Below are positions 28,103 to 37,450 of a stretch of DNA of 64,000 nt, piece by piece (the stretch's first letter is position 1; each line of letters starts with the position of its first letter). This DNA is from Nostoc sp. FACHB-152 (lineage in GTDB: Bacteria; Cyanobacteriota; Cyanobacteriia; Cyanobacteriales; Nostocaceae): positions 1 to 64,000 of the forward strand of contig NZ_JACJRV010000005.1 of the NCBI RefSeq assembly GCF_014697475.1. The letters are read 5' to 3'. The translations under genes were made by a program, and so were the position numbers. A model generated the notes under the pieces. That model ran no database searches. It had not been told where the DNA came from and worked only from the letters and a program-made list of their open reading frames with translations.

Positions 28103-28392
28103 TCGTGTAAAAATCTTAAAAATACTTTAATTTAGATTTTTATGATGCCTGTTTCGCTATCTGACTTAACACAGTACATTTGCGAAACTTTTTTCTTTTA
28201 AAAATTGGCACAAAATTCATGGCCCAGTGTGCTATCAATTGCTACAAGATTGAGAACTTTCAGAACAATTTACTGTTGCGATCAGCCTAACTGTATGGCT
28301 TCGCTTACCGCTAATTGTCAGTCGGTGGAGACAACGGAAAAAATGTTACTATTTCCCCCTTACCATTTTTTTTGAGCAAGCCCCGTTGGGGC

Positions 28393-28450
28393 GGGTGTGG
28401 GGAAAAAGACAGCCCTAACAACCAGTGGGTACAAGCCCTGCCCCACACCC
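28393..28450. repeat. Inverted repeat GGGTGTGGGG...CCCCACACCC
   Basis: Perfect 10-bp arms around a 38-nt loop; the right arm is followed by TGTTTTTG, giving a terminator-like shape on the plus strand. It looks like a dispersed element. Confidence 0.6.
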
Positions 28451-28472
28451 TGTTTTTGACTTCTAAAAGAAT

Positions 28473-28640
28473 AGGACTTACGCACGGATAAAGAAGAACG
28501 AACAGCATAGACACGCAAGCGGCTACTCTACCCTTCGGGTTCTGCTTTAGCAGTACGAGAACGCCTGACGGCGAACCCGCAGGGTAGGACACAAAGTACA
28601 CGAAGACGTAAGAGTTTGAGAGAGTTTTTGCGTAAGTCCT
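28473..28640. mobile_element. MITE-like element with AGGACTTACGCA ends
   Basis: A 168-bp block whose ends are the perfect 12-bp inverted pair AGGACTTACGCA / TGCGTAAGTCCT. The inside contains a further palindrome (CCTGCGGGTT-like, 'cccttcgggttctgc' with 'gcgaacccgcaggg'). It has no coding capacity. The same end also occurs singly at 11969-11980. Confidence 0.7.
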
Positions 28641-28936
28641 AAAGAAGTCTCCTAAACTCTATACCCCTACAACCGATCTCAACTACTGATACCAAGCGTA
28701 TAGAAATAGTACTCCTACTCCCCACTCCCTATTCCCTACTCCTAGCCCAAGTTACTATCTTGGATTGCTACTCGGTATTAACCTTTATGCCTATTTCCTA
28801 AAGGAATTACCTCGTTTGCTAGAGGAACGGGCGATTGCTAATCAAATAAAATGATTGACAAATTAATGGCAACTGGCTGAAACGCCAATTGATTTAATAA
28901 ATAATTTATAATTTATTTTAAGGGGAGCATGGAATT

Positions 28937-29227
28937 ATGGATATGCAAGTCCTGAGAGAGCGTGCTGGACTTAGCCGTGCAGAGGTAGCCTTCAGGCTTG
29001 CAATCAGTGAGACGAGTGTTCGTAACTGGGAAGCCGGACGCACCGAACCAACAATGACACCAAAAAAATATTTAGATGCTTTGCGTTTGTTCAGATGTAC
29101 ACCAGAAGAATTGGCAGCCGCGAGCGAAAAGTCAATAAATCAACGGCATAAGCGTAAACCTGGCAGACCAAAACGCTTTCCTGATAATCAGGTAGCTCAG
29201 ATGACGGATTCACCAGTTTGCACCTGA
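28937..29227 (+). CDS. XRE-type helix-turn-helix protein with AT-hook-like tail
   Basis: A 96-residue DNA-binding protein. Residues 4-60 form a Cro/C1-type helix-turn-helix (LRERAGLSRAEVAFRLAISE followed by TSVRNWEAGRTEP). The tail contains RKPGRPKR (73-80), which carries the GRP core of an AT-hook, a minor-groove binding motif rare in bacteria. It probably acts as a transcription factor or nucleoid-associated regulator; its targets are unknown. ATG 28937 follows AGGGGAG at good spacing; the ATG at 28929 is out of frame. It stands alone, 234 bp before pdhB. Confidence 0.85.
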   Translation: MDMQVLRERAGLSRAEVAFRLAISETSVRNWEAGRTEPTMTPKKYLDALRLFRCTPEELAAASEKSINQRHKRKPGRPKRFPDNQVAQMTDSPVCT

Positions 29228-29310
29228 TAGGCTGCTAAGTGTAGCATAGCCACTGATAAAATCTAGTTTATGGTGATAGCTTGGGTGAGTAAATCTGGTG
29301 TAGGAAAAAG

Positions 29311-29367
29311 GGGCTAGGGGCTAGAGTTAAAAAAATGTTTGAGACTCTCTAATCTCTAACCTCTATC
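29311..29367. repeat. Facing heptanucleotide STRRs (GGGCTAG / CTCTAAY)
   Basis: Two copies of GGGCTAG (29311-29324) face three copies of CTCTAAT/CTCTAAC/CTCTATC (29347-29367). The arrays are partly complementary, so a hairpin can form. The same pairing is seen at 40082-40209. Confidence 0.65.
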
Positions 29368-29460
29368 CTCAAGTCATAGTTTTACTAGTGCGATCGCTCA
29401 CGGTATTGGTCACGAAGGCACGATAAGATTTTAAAACAACAGTCGGAACTAAAGGTTTAA

Positions 29461-30444
29461 ATGGCAGAAACATTATTTTTCAACGCTCTGCGCGAAGCCA
29501 TTGATGAAGAAATGGCGCATGATTCCAGTGTATTCGTGCTTGGTGAAGACGTAGGACACTATGGTGGTTCCTATAAAGTTACCAAAGACCTATACAAAAA
29601 GTATGGTGATTTGCGAGTTTTAGATACTCCCATCGCCGAAAATAGCTTTACTGGTATAGCAGTCGGGGCGGCCATGACCGGGTTGCGACCGATAATTGAA
29701 GGTATGAACATGGGCTTTTTGCTCTTAGCCTTTAACCAAATCTCGAATAACGCCGGAATGCTGCGCTATACCTCCGGCGGTAACTTTAAAATTCCAATGG
29801 TAATTCGTGGCCCTGGTGGTGTGGGTAGACAACTAGGTGCAGAACACTCCCAACGCTTAGAAGCTTACTTCCAAGCTGTTCCAGGATTAAAAATTGTTGC
29901 TTGCTCAACACCCTATAACGCCAAAGGATTGCTAAAATCAGCCATCCGCGATGATAATCCAGTGCTGTTCTTTGAACACGTACTGCTGTATAACTTGAAA
30001 GAAAATTTACCAGAAGGAGAGTATCTCCTTCCCTTGGATAAAGCTGAAGTGGTGCGTCGCGGTAAAGATGTCACAATTTTGACTTACTCACGGATGCGCC
30101 ATCATGTAATGCAAGCTGTGAAACCTTTAGAAAAACAAGGTTACGATCCAGAAGTAATTGATTTAATATCCTTAAAACCATTAGATTTTGATACCATAGG
30201 CGCATCAGTACGCAAAACCCATCGAGTAATTATCGTTGAAGAGTGTATGCGGACTGGGGGTATTGGCGCAGAATTAACCGCCTCAATTAACGATCGCTTG
30301 TTTGACGAATTAGATGCTCCAGTTTTGCGTCTTTCTTCTCAAGATATTCCCACGCCTTACAACGGTAATCTGGAACGTCTCACCATTGTTCAGCCAGAGC
30401 AAATCGTCGAAGCTGTGCAGAAAATGGTCGCAATGCGAGTTTAG
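29461..30444 (+). CDS. pdhB: Pyruvate dehydrogenase E1 component, beta subunit
   Basis: A 327-residue protein of standard length. It is the transketolase-like beta chain of pyruvate dehydrogenase, which with the alpha chain (not in this window) uses thiamine diphosphate to decarboxylate pyruvate and load lipoyl-E2, giving acetyl-CoA. Seen: [19 protein letters not shown] with the ThDP-contacting Glu, [33 protein letters not shown] and the C-terminal [16 protein letters not shown]. It is followed at 158 bp by secD-secF, an order common in cyanobacteria. Confidence 0.95.
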   Translation: MAETLFFNALREAIDEEMAHDSSVFVLGEDVGHYGGSYKVTKDLYKKYGDLRVLDTPIAENSFTGIAVGAAMTGLRPIIEGMNMGFLLLAFNQISNNAGMLRYTSGGNFKIPMVIRGPGGVGRQLGAEHSQRLEAYFQAVPGLKIVACSTPYNAKGLLKSAIRDDNPVLFFEHVLLYNLKENLPEGEYLLPLDKAEVVRRGKDVTILTYSRMRHHVMQAVKPLEKQGYDPEVIDLISLKPLDFDTIGASVRKTHRVIIVEECMRTGGIGAELTASINDRLFDELDAPVLRLSSQDIPTPYNGNLERLTIVQPEQIVEAVQKMVAMRV

Positions 30445-30469
30445 GGAATAAGGAATAGGGAAGAAACTG

Positions 30470-30530
30470 TAGGGGCGGGTTCATGAAGAATTTCATCTCC
30501 CCACAGAATCACTGTTTAAACCCGCCCCTA
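30470..30530. repeat. Inverted repeat TAGGGGCGGGTT...AACCCGCCCCTA
   Basis: Perfect 12-bp arms (30470-30481 and 30519-30530) with a 37-nt loop between pdhB and secD. The arm sequence is of the kind found as dispersed cyanobacterial repeats, and it may reduce read-through from pdhB into secD. Confidence 0.65.
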
Positions 30531-30602
30531 CCCACTCCCAATTCTTACTCATAACTCAATCAAAGAGCGTTATTATAGCCTTTGTCAGTTGCGAGTTATG
30601 GT

Positions 30603-32015
30603 ATGCAAAGACAGCAGTCGGTATTAGCTTTAATTTTAGTTTTGGTAATTGCCGCGATCGCGGTGATTGCCACAATTCCTGTGCCTTTGGGTCTGGATTT
30701 ACGGGGAGGTTCCCAACTTACAATCCAGGTAAAACCCACTCCAGAAATTAAACAAATCACTGAACGTGAATTGGATGCGGTGAAGAAGGTTGTTGAGGGC
30801 AGAATTAACAGCCTTGGTGTTTCAGAACCAGTTATCCAAACCGTAGGTGCAGACAAAATATTAGTCCAGTTACCAGGGGTAAACGACCCAGAACAAGCAG
30901 AAAGAGTGCTAGGTGGAACAGCACAATTAGAATTTCGCAAACAAAAACCTGGAACAGAAACTCAAGTGTTTGCCTTTCAATCCTCGCGCGCAGAACTGAA
31001 AGCCAAGCAACAAGAATTGCGGAATAGCAGCGACAAAGCAGCAATTGCCAAAAATCAAGAAGAATTACAAAAAAATAATCAAGCAATTCTAGAATTGTTT
31101 GAAAGCACCGACCCCCCACTCAATGGTAAGTACCTCAAAGATGCTTACGGTGAACCCACTCAAGGTAACAATTGGAATGTTGCCATTCGCTTCGACCAAA
31201 AGGGTGGTGAATTATTTGCCGAAATCACAAAAAATCTTGCAGGTACGGGTCGCAGTATTGGCATTTTTCTTGATAACGAACTTATCAGCGCGCCTGTTGT
31301 TGGCCCTGAATTTGCTGCGACTGGGATTACTGGTGGTGCAGCCGTAATTACAGGACGCTTTACCGCTCAACAAGCCAACGATTTAGGTGTACAGTTGCGT
31401 GGTGGTGCTTTACCTGTACCCGTAGAAATTGCCGAAAGACGGACTGTAGGTGCAACATTAGGTAAAGACAGTATTCAAAGCAGTATTTATGCTGGGGTCG
31501 GTGGTCTAGCTTTAGTATTAGTTTTTATGATCGTGTACTATCGCTTACCAGGATTAATTGCCGATATCGCATTAGTAATTTACTCACTCCTGACTTGGGC
31601 TTGCTTTGCCTTGTTGGGTGTAACCTTGACCCTGCCAGGAATTGCAGGTTTTATCTTAAGTATTGGTATGGCAGTTGATGCCAATGTGCTAATTTTTGAA
31701 CGGACGCGGGAAGAATTAAAAGCAGGGAAATCCTTGTATCGTTCTGTGGAATCGGGTTTTTACCGCGCATTCTCCAGTATCTTAGATAGTAATGTTACTA
31801 CCTGGATTGCTTGTGCTGCCTTGTTCTGGTTAGGTTCTGGCTTAGTGAAAGGCTTTGCCTTAACTTTGGCTTTGGGGGTAGCAGTTAGTATGTTTACTGC
31901 AATTACCTGTAGTCGGACATTTTTGTTTTTGGCAATTTCCCTTTCTAATTTGCGGAAACCTGAACTTTACTGTCCTAACGTGCCAGTATCGAATAAGGCT
32001 GAGGTGGCTAAATGA
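30603..32015 (+). CDS. secD: Protein translocase subunit SecD
   Basis: A 470-residue component of the SecDF complex, which uses the proton gradient to pull proteins through SecYEG. Seen: first helix [15 protein letters not shown], the [14 protein letters not shown] motif, a large periplasmic/lumenal P1 domain, [24 protein letters not shown], and the RND-type helices with [21 protein letters not shown] at 30603 (MQRQQS) is chosen; a TTG 21 nt earlier in frame is less likely. SecF follows with a 4-base overlap, so they are co-translated. Confidence 0.95.
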   Translation: MQRQQSVLALILVLVIAAIAVIATIPVPLGLDLRGGSQLTIQVKPTPEIKQITERELDAVKKVVEGRINSLGVSEPVIQTVGADKILVQLPGVNDPEQAERVLGGTAQLEFRKQKPGTETQVFAFQSSRAELKAKQQELRNSSDKAAIAKNQEELQKNNQAILELFESTDPPLNGKYLKDAYGEPTQGNNWNVAIRFDQKGGELFAEITKNLAGTGRSIGIFLDNELISAPVVGPEFAATGITGGAAVITGRFTAQQANDLGVQLRGGALPVPVEIAERRTVGATLGKDSIQSSIYAGVGGLALVLVFMIVYYRLPGLIADIALVIYSLLTWACFALLGVTLTLPGIAGFILSIGMAVDANVLIFERTREELKAGKSLYRSVESGFYRAFSSILDSNVTTWIACAALFWLGSGLVKGFALTLALGVAVSMFTAITCSRTFLFLAISLSNLRKPELYCPNVPVSNKAEVAK

Positions 32016-32980
32016 AACTAAGTATTAATAAATCGCGATCGCTCTGGTGGATTATTTCTAGTGTCATCATCCTCAGTGGTATCATTGCAATGGTAATTTC
32101 TTGGCAGAACCCAGAAATTCGCTCTCCCCTGCGTCCAAGTTTAGACTTTGTTGGTGGTACAAGGTTACAGTTTGAGCGCGATTGTACAAAACCAGGTAAC
32201 TGCGACAAAGCAATTGATATCACAACCGTTCGAGATGTAGCCAAAGCCCAAGGTTTAGGTGACAGCAGCATTCAAATTGTTGGGGAAAATGGTATATCGG
32301 TTCGGACAAAGAATCTAGATGTAGACCAACGCACCCAGTTACAAAATGCTTTAAGTGAAAAAGTAGGGGCTTTTGATCCGCAAAAAAATCAAATAGATTC
32401 TGTTGGGCCTACCTTAGGACAAGAACTTTTTCGTTCTGGAGTCATAGCCCTGGTAGTTTCCTTTTTGGGCATTACTTTATACATGAGCTTTCGCTTTCAA
32501 TGGGACTTTGCCATTTTTGCGATCGTTGCGCTGTTCCACGATATTTTGATTACGGTCGGGTCTTTTTCAATTTTGGGTTTGGTTTTTGGTACTGAAGTTG
32601 ATAGCCTGTTCATCGTTGCCCTACTGACAATTACAGGTTTCTCGGTTAACGATACAGTAGTAATTTACGATCGCATCCGCGAAACAACCAAAACCCATCC
32701 CAACCGCCCAATTGCTGAAATTGTAGATGATGCGGTCAATCAAACCTTGGCGCGGTCAATTAATACGACTTTAACAGTATTGCTCACCTTATCAGCCATC
32801 TTTTTCTTTGGTGGAGAAACGCTCAGAAATTTCTCTTTGGCATTAATCATCGGTTTCACAATGGGTGCTTATTCCAGTATTTTTATTGCCAGCACTCTCC
32901 TTGCTTGGTGGCGAGAACGTACAGGTCAATCTACCCTGGCAACAAGCAGCGAAGCAATTGATACATCTGCGGAGAATTAA
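32012..32980 (+). CDS. secF: Protein translocase subunit SecF
   Basis: A 322-residue partner of SecD. Seen: N-terminal helix, the [13 protein letters not shown] signature, the short periplasmic domain, then five helices with [17 protein letters not shown] and the conserved [13 protein letters not shown]. It begins in the ATGA overlap with the secD stop, typical of translational coupling. Acts in the cytoplasmic (and possibly thylakoid) membrane. Confidence 0.96.
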   Translation: MKLSINKSRSLWWIISSVIILSGIIAMVISWQNPEIRSPLRPSLDFVGGTRLQFERDCTKPGNCDKAIDITTVRDVAKAQGLGDSSIQIVGENGISVRTKNLDVDQRTQLQNALSEKVGAFDPQKNQIDSVGPTLGQELFRSGVIALVVSFLGITLYMSFRFQWDFAIFAIVALFHDILITVGSFSILGLVFGTEVDSLFIVALLTITGFSVNDTVVIYDRIRETTKTHPNRPIAEIVDDAVNQTLARSINTTLTVLLTLSAIFFFGGETLRNFSLALIIGFTMGAYSSIFIASTLLAWWRERTGQSTLATSSEAIDTSAEN

Positions 32981-33046
32981 TCAAAAGTTATTCTCTGTCT
33001 TGCCTATGCTGTACCCTCCACTCATCAATCTCCTGCTTCTCGAAAT

Positions 33047-33439
33047 ATGGATCAATCCCAACAGCCACCAATAACTGACCCATTGTTTGCTCAACAAGTT
33101 CAGAAACTACATCAGCTGACTGTATACGGCAGATGGTTGTTTGTTACTTTTCTATGGCTGACAATTGTACCGTTTTGCCTGTGGGATTTACGCTCAGACA
33201 TTGCTTTGTGGCAACAGTATTTTACCTGGGTAGCGGTAAGATATGGACTTATATATCATCCACTGTCTACCCTAGGTTTAAGTTTTTGCATCGGAATGAC
33301 CGTTGCAGTTTTAGTGTGGCAAAGTCGCAATATTTTAATTGGACTACCACAGGAAGAAAAGGAACGCTTAGAAAAACAAGTTTGTCGAATCCGCCAGCAA
33401 GGGCCTTCTCATCCGCTATGGAAGTTAATTTGTCAGTAA
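33047..33439 (+). CDS. Conserved two-helix membrane protein, unknown
   Basis: A 130-residue protein with two hydrophobic segments (about 29-46 and 77-93) and a basic C-terminal tail after QEEKERLEKQVCRIRQQGPSHPLWKLI. I do not recognise a named family, but the composition is that of a real gene and similar proteins are familiar next to secF in cyanobacteria. It begins 66 bp after secF on the same strand and may belong to that operon. Confidence 0.7.
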   Translation: MDQSQQPPITDPLFAQQVQKLHQLTVYGRWLFVTFLWLTIVPFCLWDLRSDIALWQQYFTWVAVRYGLIYHPLSTLGLSFCIGMTVAVLVWQSRNILIGLPQEEKERLEKQVCRIRQQGPSHPLWKLICQ

Positions 33440-33553
33440 ATCTTGCATTAGATAAATTTATACTTACTTGTAGATATACCTATGCAAAAATATTTAGCAC
33501 AATATGACTAAACAAAAGCAAAAATACTTATTACGGCAATTGAGTGCTTACAA

Positions 33554-34012
33554 ATGAACTATTCTCAGATTAAATTTAGCGATCGCCACTCTGATGTAGA
33601 CCTTTACCAACTCCAAGAGTTATTTAATATTTCAACGTTTTGGGCCAAAGGACGTAGTATTGAGGATTTAGGCATAGCCGTTACCAACAGCGACCCCGTA
33701 ATTTCTTTGTGGGATGACACAAAACTTATTGGCTTTGCAAGAGCAACTTCTGATGGTATCTATCGCGCTACAATCTGGGATGTCGTAATTCACCCAGACT
33801 ATCAGAGAACCGGACTAGGCAGTAAGTTAGTTGAAACTGTGTTGAGCCATCCCCGTATGAGGTGGGTTGAGCGAGTCTACTTAATGACAACTCACCAACA
33901 AGGATTTTACGAAAAAATTGGTTTCAAACCCAACACCACCACAACTATGGTGCTAAACCAATCTAAACAACTTGATTCTCTATCGGCTGCGGAACTACAG
34001 TTTCAGGAATAG
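33554..34012 (+). CDS. GNAT acetyltransferase (Ycf52-like)
   Basis: A 152-residue Gcn5-related N-acetyltransferase. The acetyl-CoA site is seen as VVIHPDYQRTGLGSKLVETVL, preceded by [20 protein letters not shown]. The wording is very close to the second GNAT of this window (38436-38981), which has [32 protein letters not shown], so the two are paralogues of a family also encoded in red-algal plastids (ycf52). Substrate unknown; plastid relatives acetylate protein N-termini or lysines. Its last 50 bases overlap the 3' end of a histidine kinase gene on the other strand. Confidence 0.9.
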   Translation: MNYSQIKFSDRHSDVDLYQLQELFNISTFWAKGRSIEDLGIAVTNSDPVISLWDDTKLIGFARATSDGIYRATIWDVVIHPDYQRTGLGSKLVETVLSHPRMRWVERVYLMTTHQQGFYEKIGFKPNTTTTMVLNQSKQLDSLSAAELQFQE

Positions 34013-34904
34013 CTAGGGGGACAAAAATTTGCACCCTAGTAAGCTGTTCAATTGATTCCTTCGTTGTAATAGAATGTATTTCTAGCTTTCCTCCCATCAC
34101 ATCTAATAGAGTTTGATTGAGTAATAGCTTCATTCCTGGCGATAAATTGTCCTGCTCATCTTTACTTTGAGGAGGCTGGTTACTATTTTGGATTAAATCA
34201 ATCGGTTCACTTTTAGGGAATGCATGGCTAGGCACATCCAAATAAATATGAACTGTATTACTGGTATGTGAAACACTACTGGAAAGGTCAATACGCCCTT
34301 CTTCCATTTGTTTAATAGCAGTGTCTACTAAATTAACTAATACTTGGCGTAGCCAACGGTGGTCTGCCAACACATAAATTTTTGGCTCAACGGGCGACAC
34401 GCGCAATGAAAAATTGCGGTTGGCGGCCAACATATAAGTTAAATCTTTAACTTCCTGAAAAATTGTTTCTAAAGAGCGTGGCTGAATATTTAATTTATTC
34501 GTGCCGTATTCTGTTCTCGCTACACTGAGAATTTCATCCATCAAATGGAGCAATTTCAAAGCTTTTTCGTGAGCTTGTTGAATAAATTCGCGTTCTTCTT
34601 CCGGATTTTCACATAAATCTGACAAAATTAATTGATGCAAGCCAATTAAACTATTGAGAGGCGATCGCAGTTCATGGGTAGTCCGCGCCAAAAAACCCGC
34701 TTTAAACTGGCTCATTTCCTGTGCCATTTGATATGCTAGCTGCGTTTGCTTAATTTCTTGTAGCAGTTCTGGCACACTTGGTTGCTCTTGTGATTCTATG
34801 GGAGATGAATCAGAGGCGTTATTTCTAGACCTTGCCAATAACTGGCTTAAACCCATTCCCAATACTAATCCAACTCCGATATATACCCAATTGCTCCAAT
34901 TCAT
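33963..34904 (-). CDS. Membrane-anchored histidine-kinase-like protein with degenerate ATP domain
   Basis: A 313-residue protein: one N-terminal helix (VYIGVGLVLGMGLSQLLA), a linker, a HisKA dimerisation helix with an intact H-box (THELRSPLNSLIG, H77) and a C-terminal HATPase-like region. The N-box is altered: NLVDTAIK (191-198) has Thr where the Mg-binding Asn is expected. The glycine-rich G1 box (DxGxG) is not found; IYLDVPSHAF stands in its place. It may bind ATP poorly and act as a phosphotransfer or dimerisation partner. No sensor domain and no response regulator gene lies beside it. Confidence 0.8.
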   Translation of the reverse strand: MNWSNWVYIGVGLVLGMGLSQLLARSRNNASDSSPIESQEQPSVPELLQEIKQTQLAYQMAQEMSQFKAGFLARTTHELRSPLNSLIGLHQLILSDLCENPEEEREFIQQAHEKALKLLHLMDEILSVARTEYGTNKLNIQPRSLETIFQEVKDLTYMLAANRNFSLRVSPVEPKIYVLADHRWLRQVLVNLVDTAIKQMEEGRIDLSSSVSHTSNTVHIYLDVPSHAFPKSEPIDLIQNSNQPPQSKDEQDNLSPGMKLLLNQTLLDVMGGKLEIHSITTKESIEQLTRVQIFVPLAIPETVVPQPIENQVV

Positions 34905-34956
34905 AATTTGGCGATTAATAACTTTTTAGGAAAACACAATCATACAAAATCACAGA

Positions 34957-35532
34957 TTAATCCAGTGTGATTTTACCCTGTCGCAAAATTTGCCAATTCG
35001 TCCCTGTCCACTTAGCAACGGTAGAAGGTACACCACCACCTGAGGCTTCTGTTGTTGCCAACGCCAAAGCATCAGGAAACTGAACAGCAATTTCAGCCAT
35101 TGTTTGTAGCGGCGGTTGACCAGAAAAATTGGCACTTGTTGTGGCTAAAGGCCCGGTTTTCGCCAAAATAGAACGTGCGATCGCATTGTCAGGTACTCGA
35201 ATACCAATGGTAGTTGGGTCAGTCGGGTTCATTTCTGGAGGCAGGTGGTTACTTGCTGGCAACACCAACGTTAATCCCCCCGGCCAATATTTTTTCACTA
35301 TTTGTTGCCAAATTTCATACTCATGCTCACTACTTTTGACATAAGGCCATAAATCCTCGGCACTAGCAGCCATCAAAATCAAAGGTTTATCCTGACTGCG
35401 CTGTTTAGCAGCAAAAATTAATCCTGCTTTTTCTGGTAAAGTTGCCAGCGCAGGTACAGTATCAGTAGGAAAACTCACTAAGCGGCCAGCTTGTGCGCCA
35501 GCTATGAGGGTTTCTAAGTTAACTAGGGTCAC
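34957..35532 (-). CDS. tsaC: L-threonylcarbamoyladenylate synthase (Sua5/YciO/YrdC family)
   Basis: A 191-residue cytoplasmic protein that makes threonylcarbamoyl-AMP from Thr, bicarbonate and ATP, the donor for t6A37 of ANN-decoding tRNAs. Seen: SFPTDTVPALATLP near the start, KQRSQDKPLILMA, WPGGLTLVLPA and the phosphate-site TSANFSGQPP. The length fits the short TsaC type without the Sua5 extension. TsaD, the transferase, is at 41328-42383. It lies downstream of prmC but is separated from it by a terminator-like structure. Confidence 0.9.
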   Translation of the reverse strand: MTLVNLETLIAGAQAGRLVSFPTDTVPALATLPEKAGLIFAAKQRSQDKPLILMAASAEDLWPYVKSSEHEYEIWQQIVKKYWPGGLTLVLPASNHLPPEMNPTDPTTIGIRVPDNAIARSILAKTGPLATTSANFSGQPPLQTMAEIAVQFPDALALATTEASGGGVPSTVAKWTGTNWQILRQGKITLD

Positions 35533-35542
35533 GATAAAAGTT

Positions 35543-35611
35543 AGGAGTTATGAATGGAAAAAAAGCGATTTTTTGTATTTTCGCTTTTATTTCACACAAT
35601 TCATAACTCCT
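35543..35611 (-). terminator. Nested inverted repeats between prmC and tsaC
   Basis: Outer arms AGGAGTTATGAAT (35543-35555) and ATTCATAACTCCT (35599-35611) are a perfect 13-bp pair. Inside, AAAAGCGA (35561-35568) pairs with TCGCTTTT (35581-35588), and on the minus strand it is followed by seven Ts. This is a good intrinsic terminator for prmC. Confidence 0.7.
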
Positions 35612-35632
35612 ATATGAGCAGCCTGGGCGAAT

Positions 35633-36556
35633 TCATTCGCCTATTTCCTTCATATAAGCTAGAGCAAAACGTTCAATCCCCTCCAAATCAGAGTGAATTT
35701 GAATATTGCAGTAGCTACCTTGACTTTGCAGCAGTTCTCGCACTGTATCGGCTTGTCCTGCCATCATCTCAATCAGCCACACGCCACCAGGCCGCAAATA
35801 ATTGGCAGCGACTTCGATTAAATGACGAATGTCATCTAACCCATCAGCCCCACCATCTAAGGCCAAATGTGGTTCATGCTGCATGACTTCTGGTTCTAGG
35901 GTAGCCACCGTTGCTGTAGGGATATATGGCGGGTTAGAAACCATACCACTAATTTGTCCTTTCAAAGATGCCAATGGCTCCCACCAAGAACCTTGATAAA
36001 ACTGAATCTGGTCAGCAAATCCCAAATTTTGGGCGTTGGTTTGGGCAATTTCTAAAGCTGCGGGACTGTAATCAACAGCATGAATTTGGGCTTGAGGTAA
36101 CGCGTCTGCTAGCCCAATGGCGATCGCACCACTGCCTGTTCCCAAATCTACCCAGTGTCCTCTGTCTAAGGGTGGATTTACCGCACTATAGCTAATAGCT
36201 GCCACAGCTAAATCAATCAAGCATTCTGTTTCTGGTCGCGGAATTAAAACCGCACTCGACACCGCCAGTTTAAATTGTCGCCAAGGTGTAACTCCGGCAA
36301 TGTACTGCACTGGTAAGCGATCGCGCAATCGTCTTTGCCAAAGCTGATTTAAGTCTGCTAGAGACATTGCGATTGGAATTTCCGACCAGTCTTTGAAAGA
36401 CTCTAAACGTAGTGCCAAGCGGTCTAAACCAGCAATTTCTTGCAGCAGCCAATCAACTTCATATGGTGGTACAGCAGTGGCGATCGCAGCTTGCATTGCT
36501 TGATTCCGCCACTGCCAAAGTTCTATACCCGACACTACCGCCTGTTGCTCTACCAT
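35633..36556 (-). CDS. prmC: Peptide chain release factor N5-glutamine methyltransferase
   Basis: A 307-residue SAM-dependent enzyme that methylates the Gln of the GGQ motif of RF1 and RF2. Seen: N-terminal helical substrate domain, then VDLGTGSGAIAIGLADALP (SAM motif I), AVDYSPAALEIAQTNA, and the catalytic NPPYIPTATV. Length is slightly above the family average because of loops such as SAVNPPLDRGHW. Start: TTG/ATG options exist at the 5' end; ATG 36556 gives MVEQQAVVSG. Acts in the cytoplasm. Confidence 0.94.
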   Translation of the reverse strand: MVEQQAVVSGIELWQWRNQAMQAAIATAVPPYEVDWLLQEIAGLDRLALRLESFKDWSEIPIAMSLADLNQLWQRRLRDRLPVQYIAGVTPWRQFKLAVSSAVLIPRPETECLIDLAVAAISYSAVNPPLDRGHWVDLGTGSGAIAIGLADALPQAQIHAVDYSPAALEIAQTNAQNLGFADQIQFYQGSWWEPLASLKGQISGMVSNPPYIPTATVATLEPEVMQHEPHLALDGGADGLDDIRHLIEVAANYLRPGGVWLIEMMAGQADTVRELLQSQGSYCNIQIHSDLEGIERFALAYMKEIGE

Positions 36557-36652
36557 GCTGGAACTTTTTGACTTTGCAGACTGGGAATTATACCACCACT
36601 AGCATGATTTTTTGGTAGAGTTCGGATATACATTGTGCAAATCCTAAATTAA

Positions 36653-37450
36653 TTATTTTTTAGGAGCAGGTCTATTAGCTGGTGCTGGATTAGGCGCGTT
36701 TGGCTTGGGTGCTAGTGAGCTGAGAAAGTTTATAGACTCCCGTGATGGCCACAGAATAAATTTATTCATACTTGGATCGTTACTCTTATTGAGAGTATCA
36801 ATCACACTGTATAAATCCGCTACTTCAATCCCCGCATCCTTAGCTTCTTGTGGTACAGCTTTTTTAAATTCGTCTAACAAAGCTGTGGCTTGTTCTTTCT
36901 CGAAATATAAAGGGACATACCGCTCTTTGCTTTGGGGAATAGGAATGGTTAGATAACCTTTTTTCAATTTCGGTATAAACAAGGGAATACCGTTAAATTG
37001 CTGTACTTTTTGACCGTTTTGATTCAGAAGAGTTTTTGCTGATTCTAACTGTTGTTGTGTTGGTACTAAAGTATAAATTGTCGAATCTTTTTTGTTTTTA
37101 GCTTCTTGTACTATCTGATAGTAATTTGCTAAAGATAGAGGTCTTACCTGGAACGTACTGGCTAACTTAGGGTTTTCTTTCTTAATCCGCACATCTAGAA
37201 ATTTCTGAGCATCTTGCTTGCTGATAAAAAACCCGACTTGTGAAATAGGCTTAGATTCGTTGTTTCTGGAGATAACTAAGAATTCGCCTTTGGTGTTAAC
37301 CAGAGTAAAAACGGGTACTGGCTGTAGCTTTTTCACTATCTCATTTTGTGGCAAGGCTACTGCCCGCAATGTTCCTACTTCCGATATTCCCCCAAAAATT
37401 ACGCTACCAGCGATACCCAATGTTGCGCCCCAGCGAACTAATGCTTTCAT
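36653..37450 (-). CDS. Tic22-like periplasmic protein
   Basis: A 265-residue exported protein. It opens with a signal peptide (MKALVRWGATLGIAGSVIFG) and has the Tic22 family layout: two related halves with VPVFTLVNTKGEFLVIS, VGFFISKQDAQKFLD and GIPLFIPKLKKG, VPLYFEKEQATALLDEF. Cyanobacterial Tic22 is a soluble periplasmic or thylakoid-associated protein needed for outer membrane biogenesis. A Pro/Ala-rich tail (PKPNAPNPAPANRPAPKK) ends the protein. ATG 37450 is preferred because AGGAGTAGTC lies before it; a TTG at 37468 would include the ribosome site. Confidence 0.88.
   Translation of the reverse strand: MKALVRWGATLGIAGSVIFGGISEVGTLRAVALPQNEIVKKLQPVPVFTLVNTKGEFLVISRNNESKPISQVGFFISKQDAQKFLDVRIKKENPKLASTFQVRPLSLANYYQIVQEAKNKKDSTIYTLVPTQQQLESAKTLLNQNGQKVQQFNGIPLFIPKLKKGYLTIPIPQSKERYVPLYFEKEQATALLDEFKKAVPQEAKDAGIEVADLYSVIDTLNKSNDPSMNKFILWPSRESINFLSSLAPKPNAPNPAPANRPAPKK

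Larger units (their letters stand above)
28103..28936. other. Repeat-rich intergenic region
   Basis: About 830 bases without a credible gene. It holds an inverted repeat (28393-28450), a MITE-like element (28473-28640) and low-complexity 'ctccccactccctattcc' DNA at about 28700-28745. The promoter of the XRE gene should lie in the AT-rich last 100 bases. Confidence 0.55.

Noticed and set aside
28311-28601. 96-residue open frame on the minus strand
   Set aside because: It runs across an inverted repeat and a MITE-like element; composition follows the repeats, no ribosome site.
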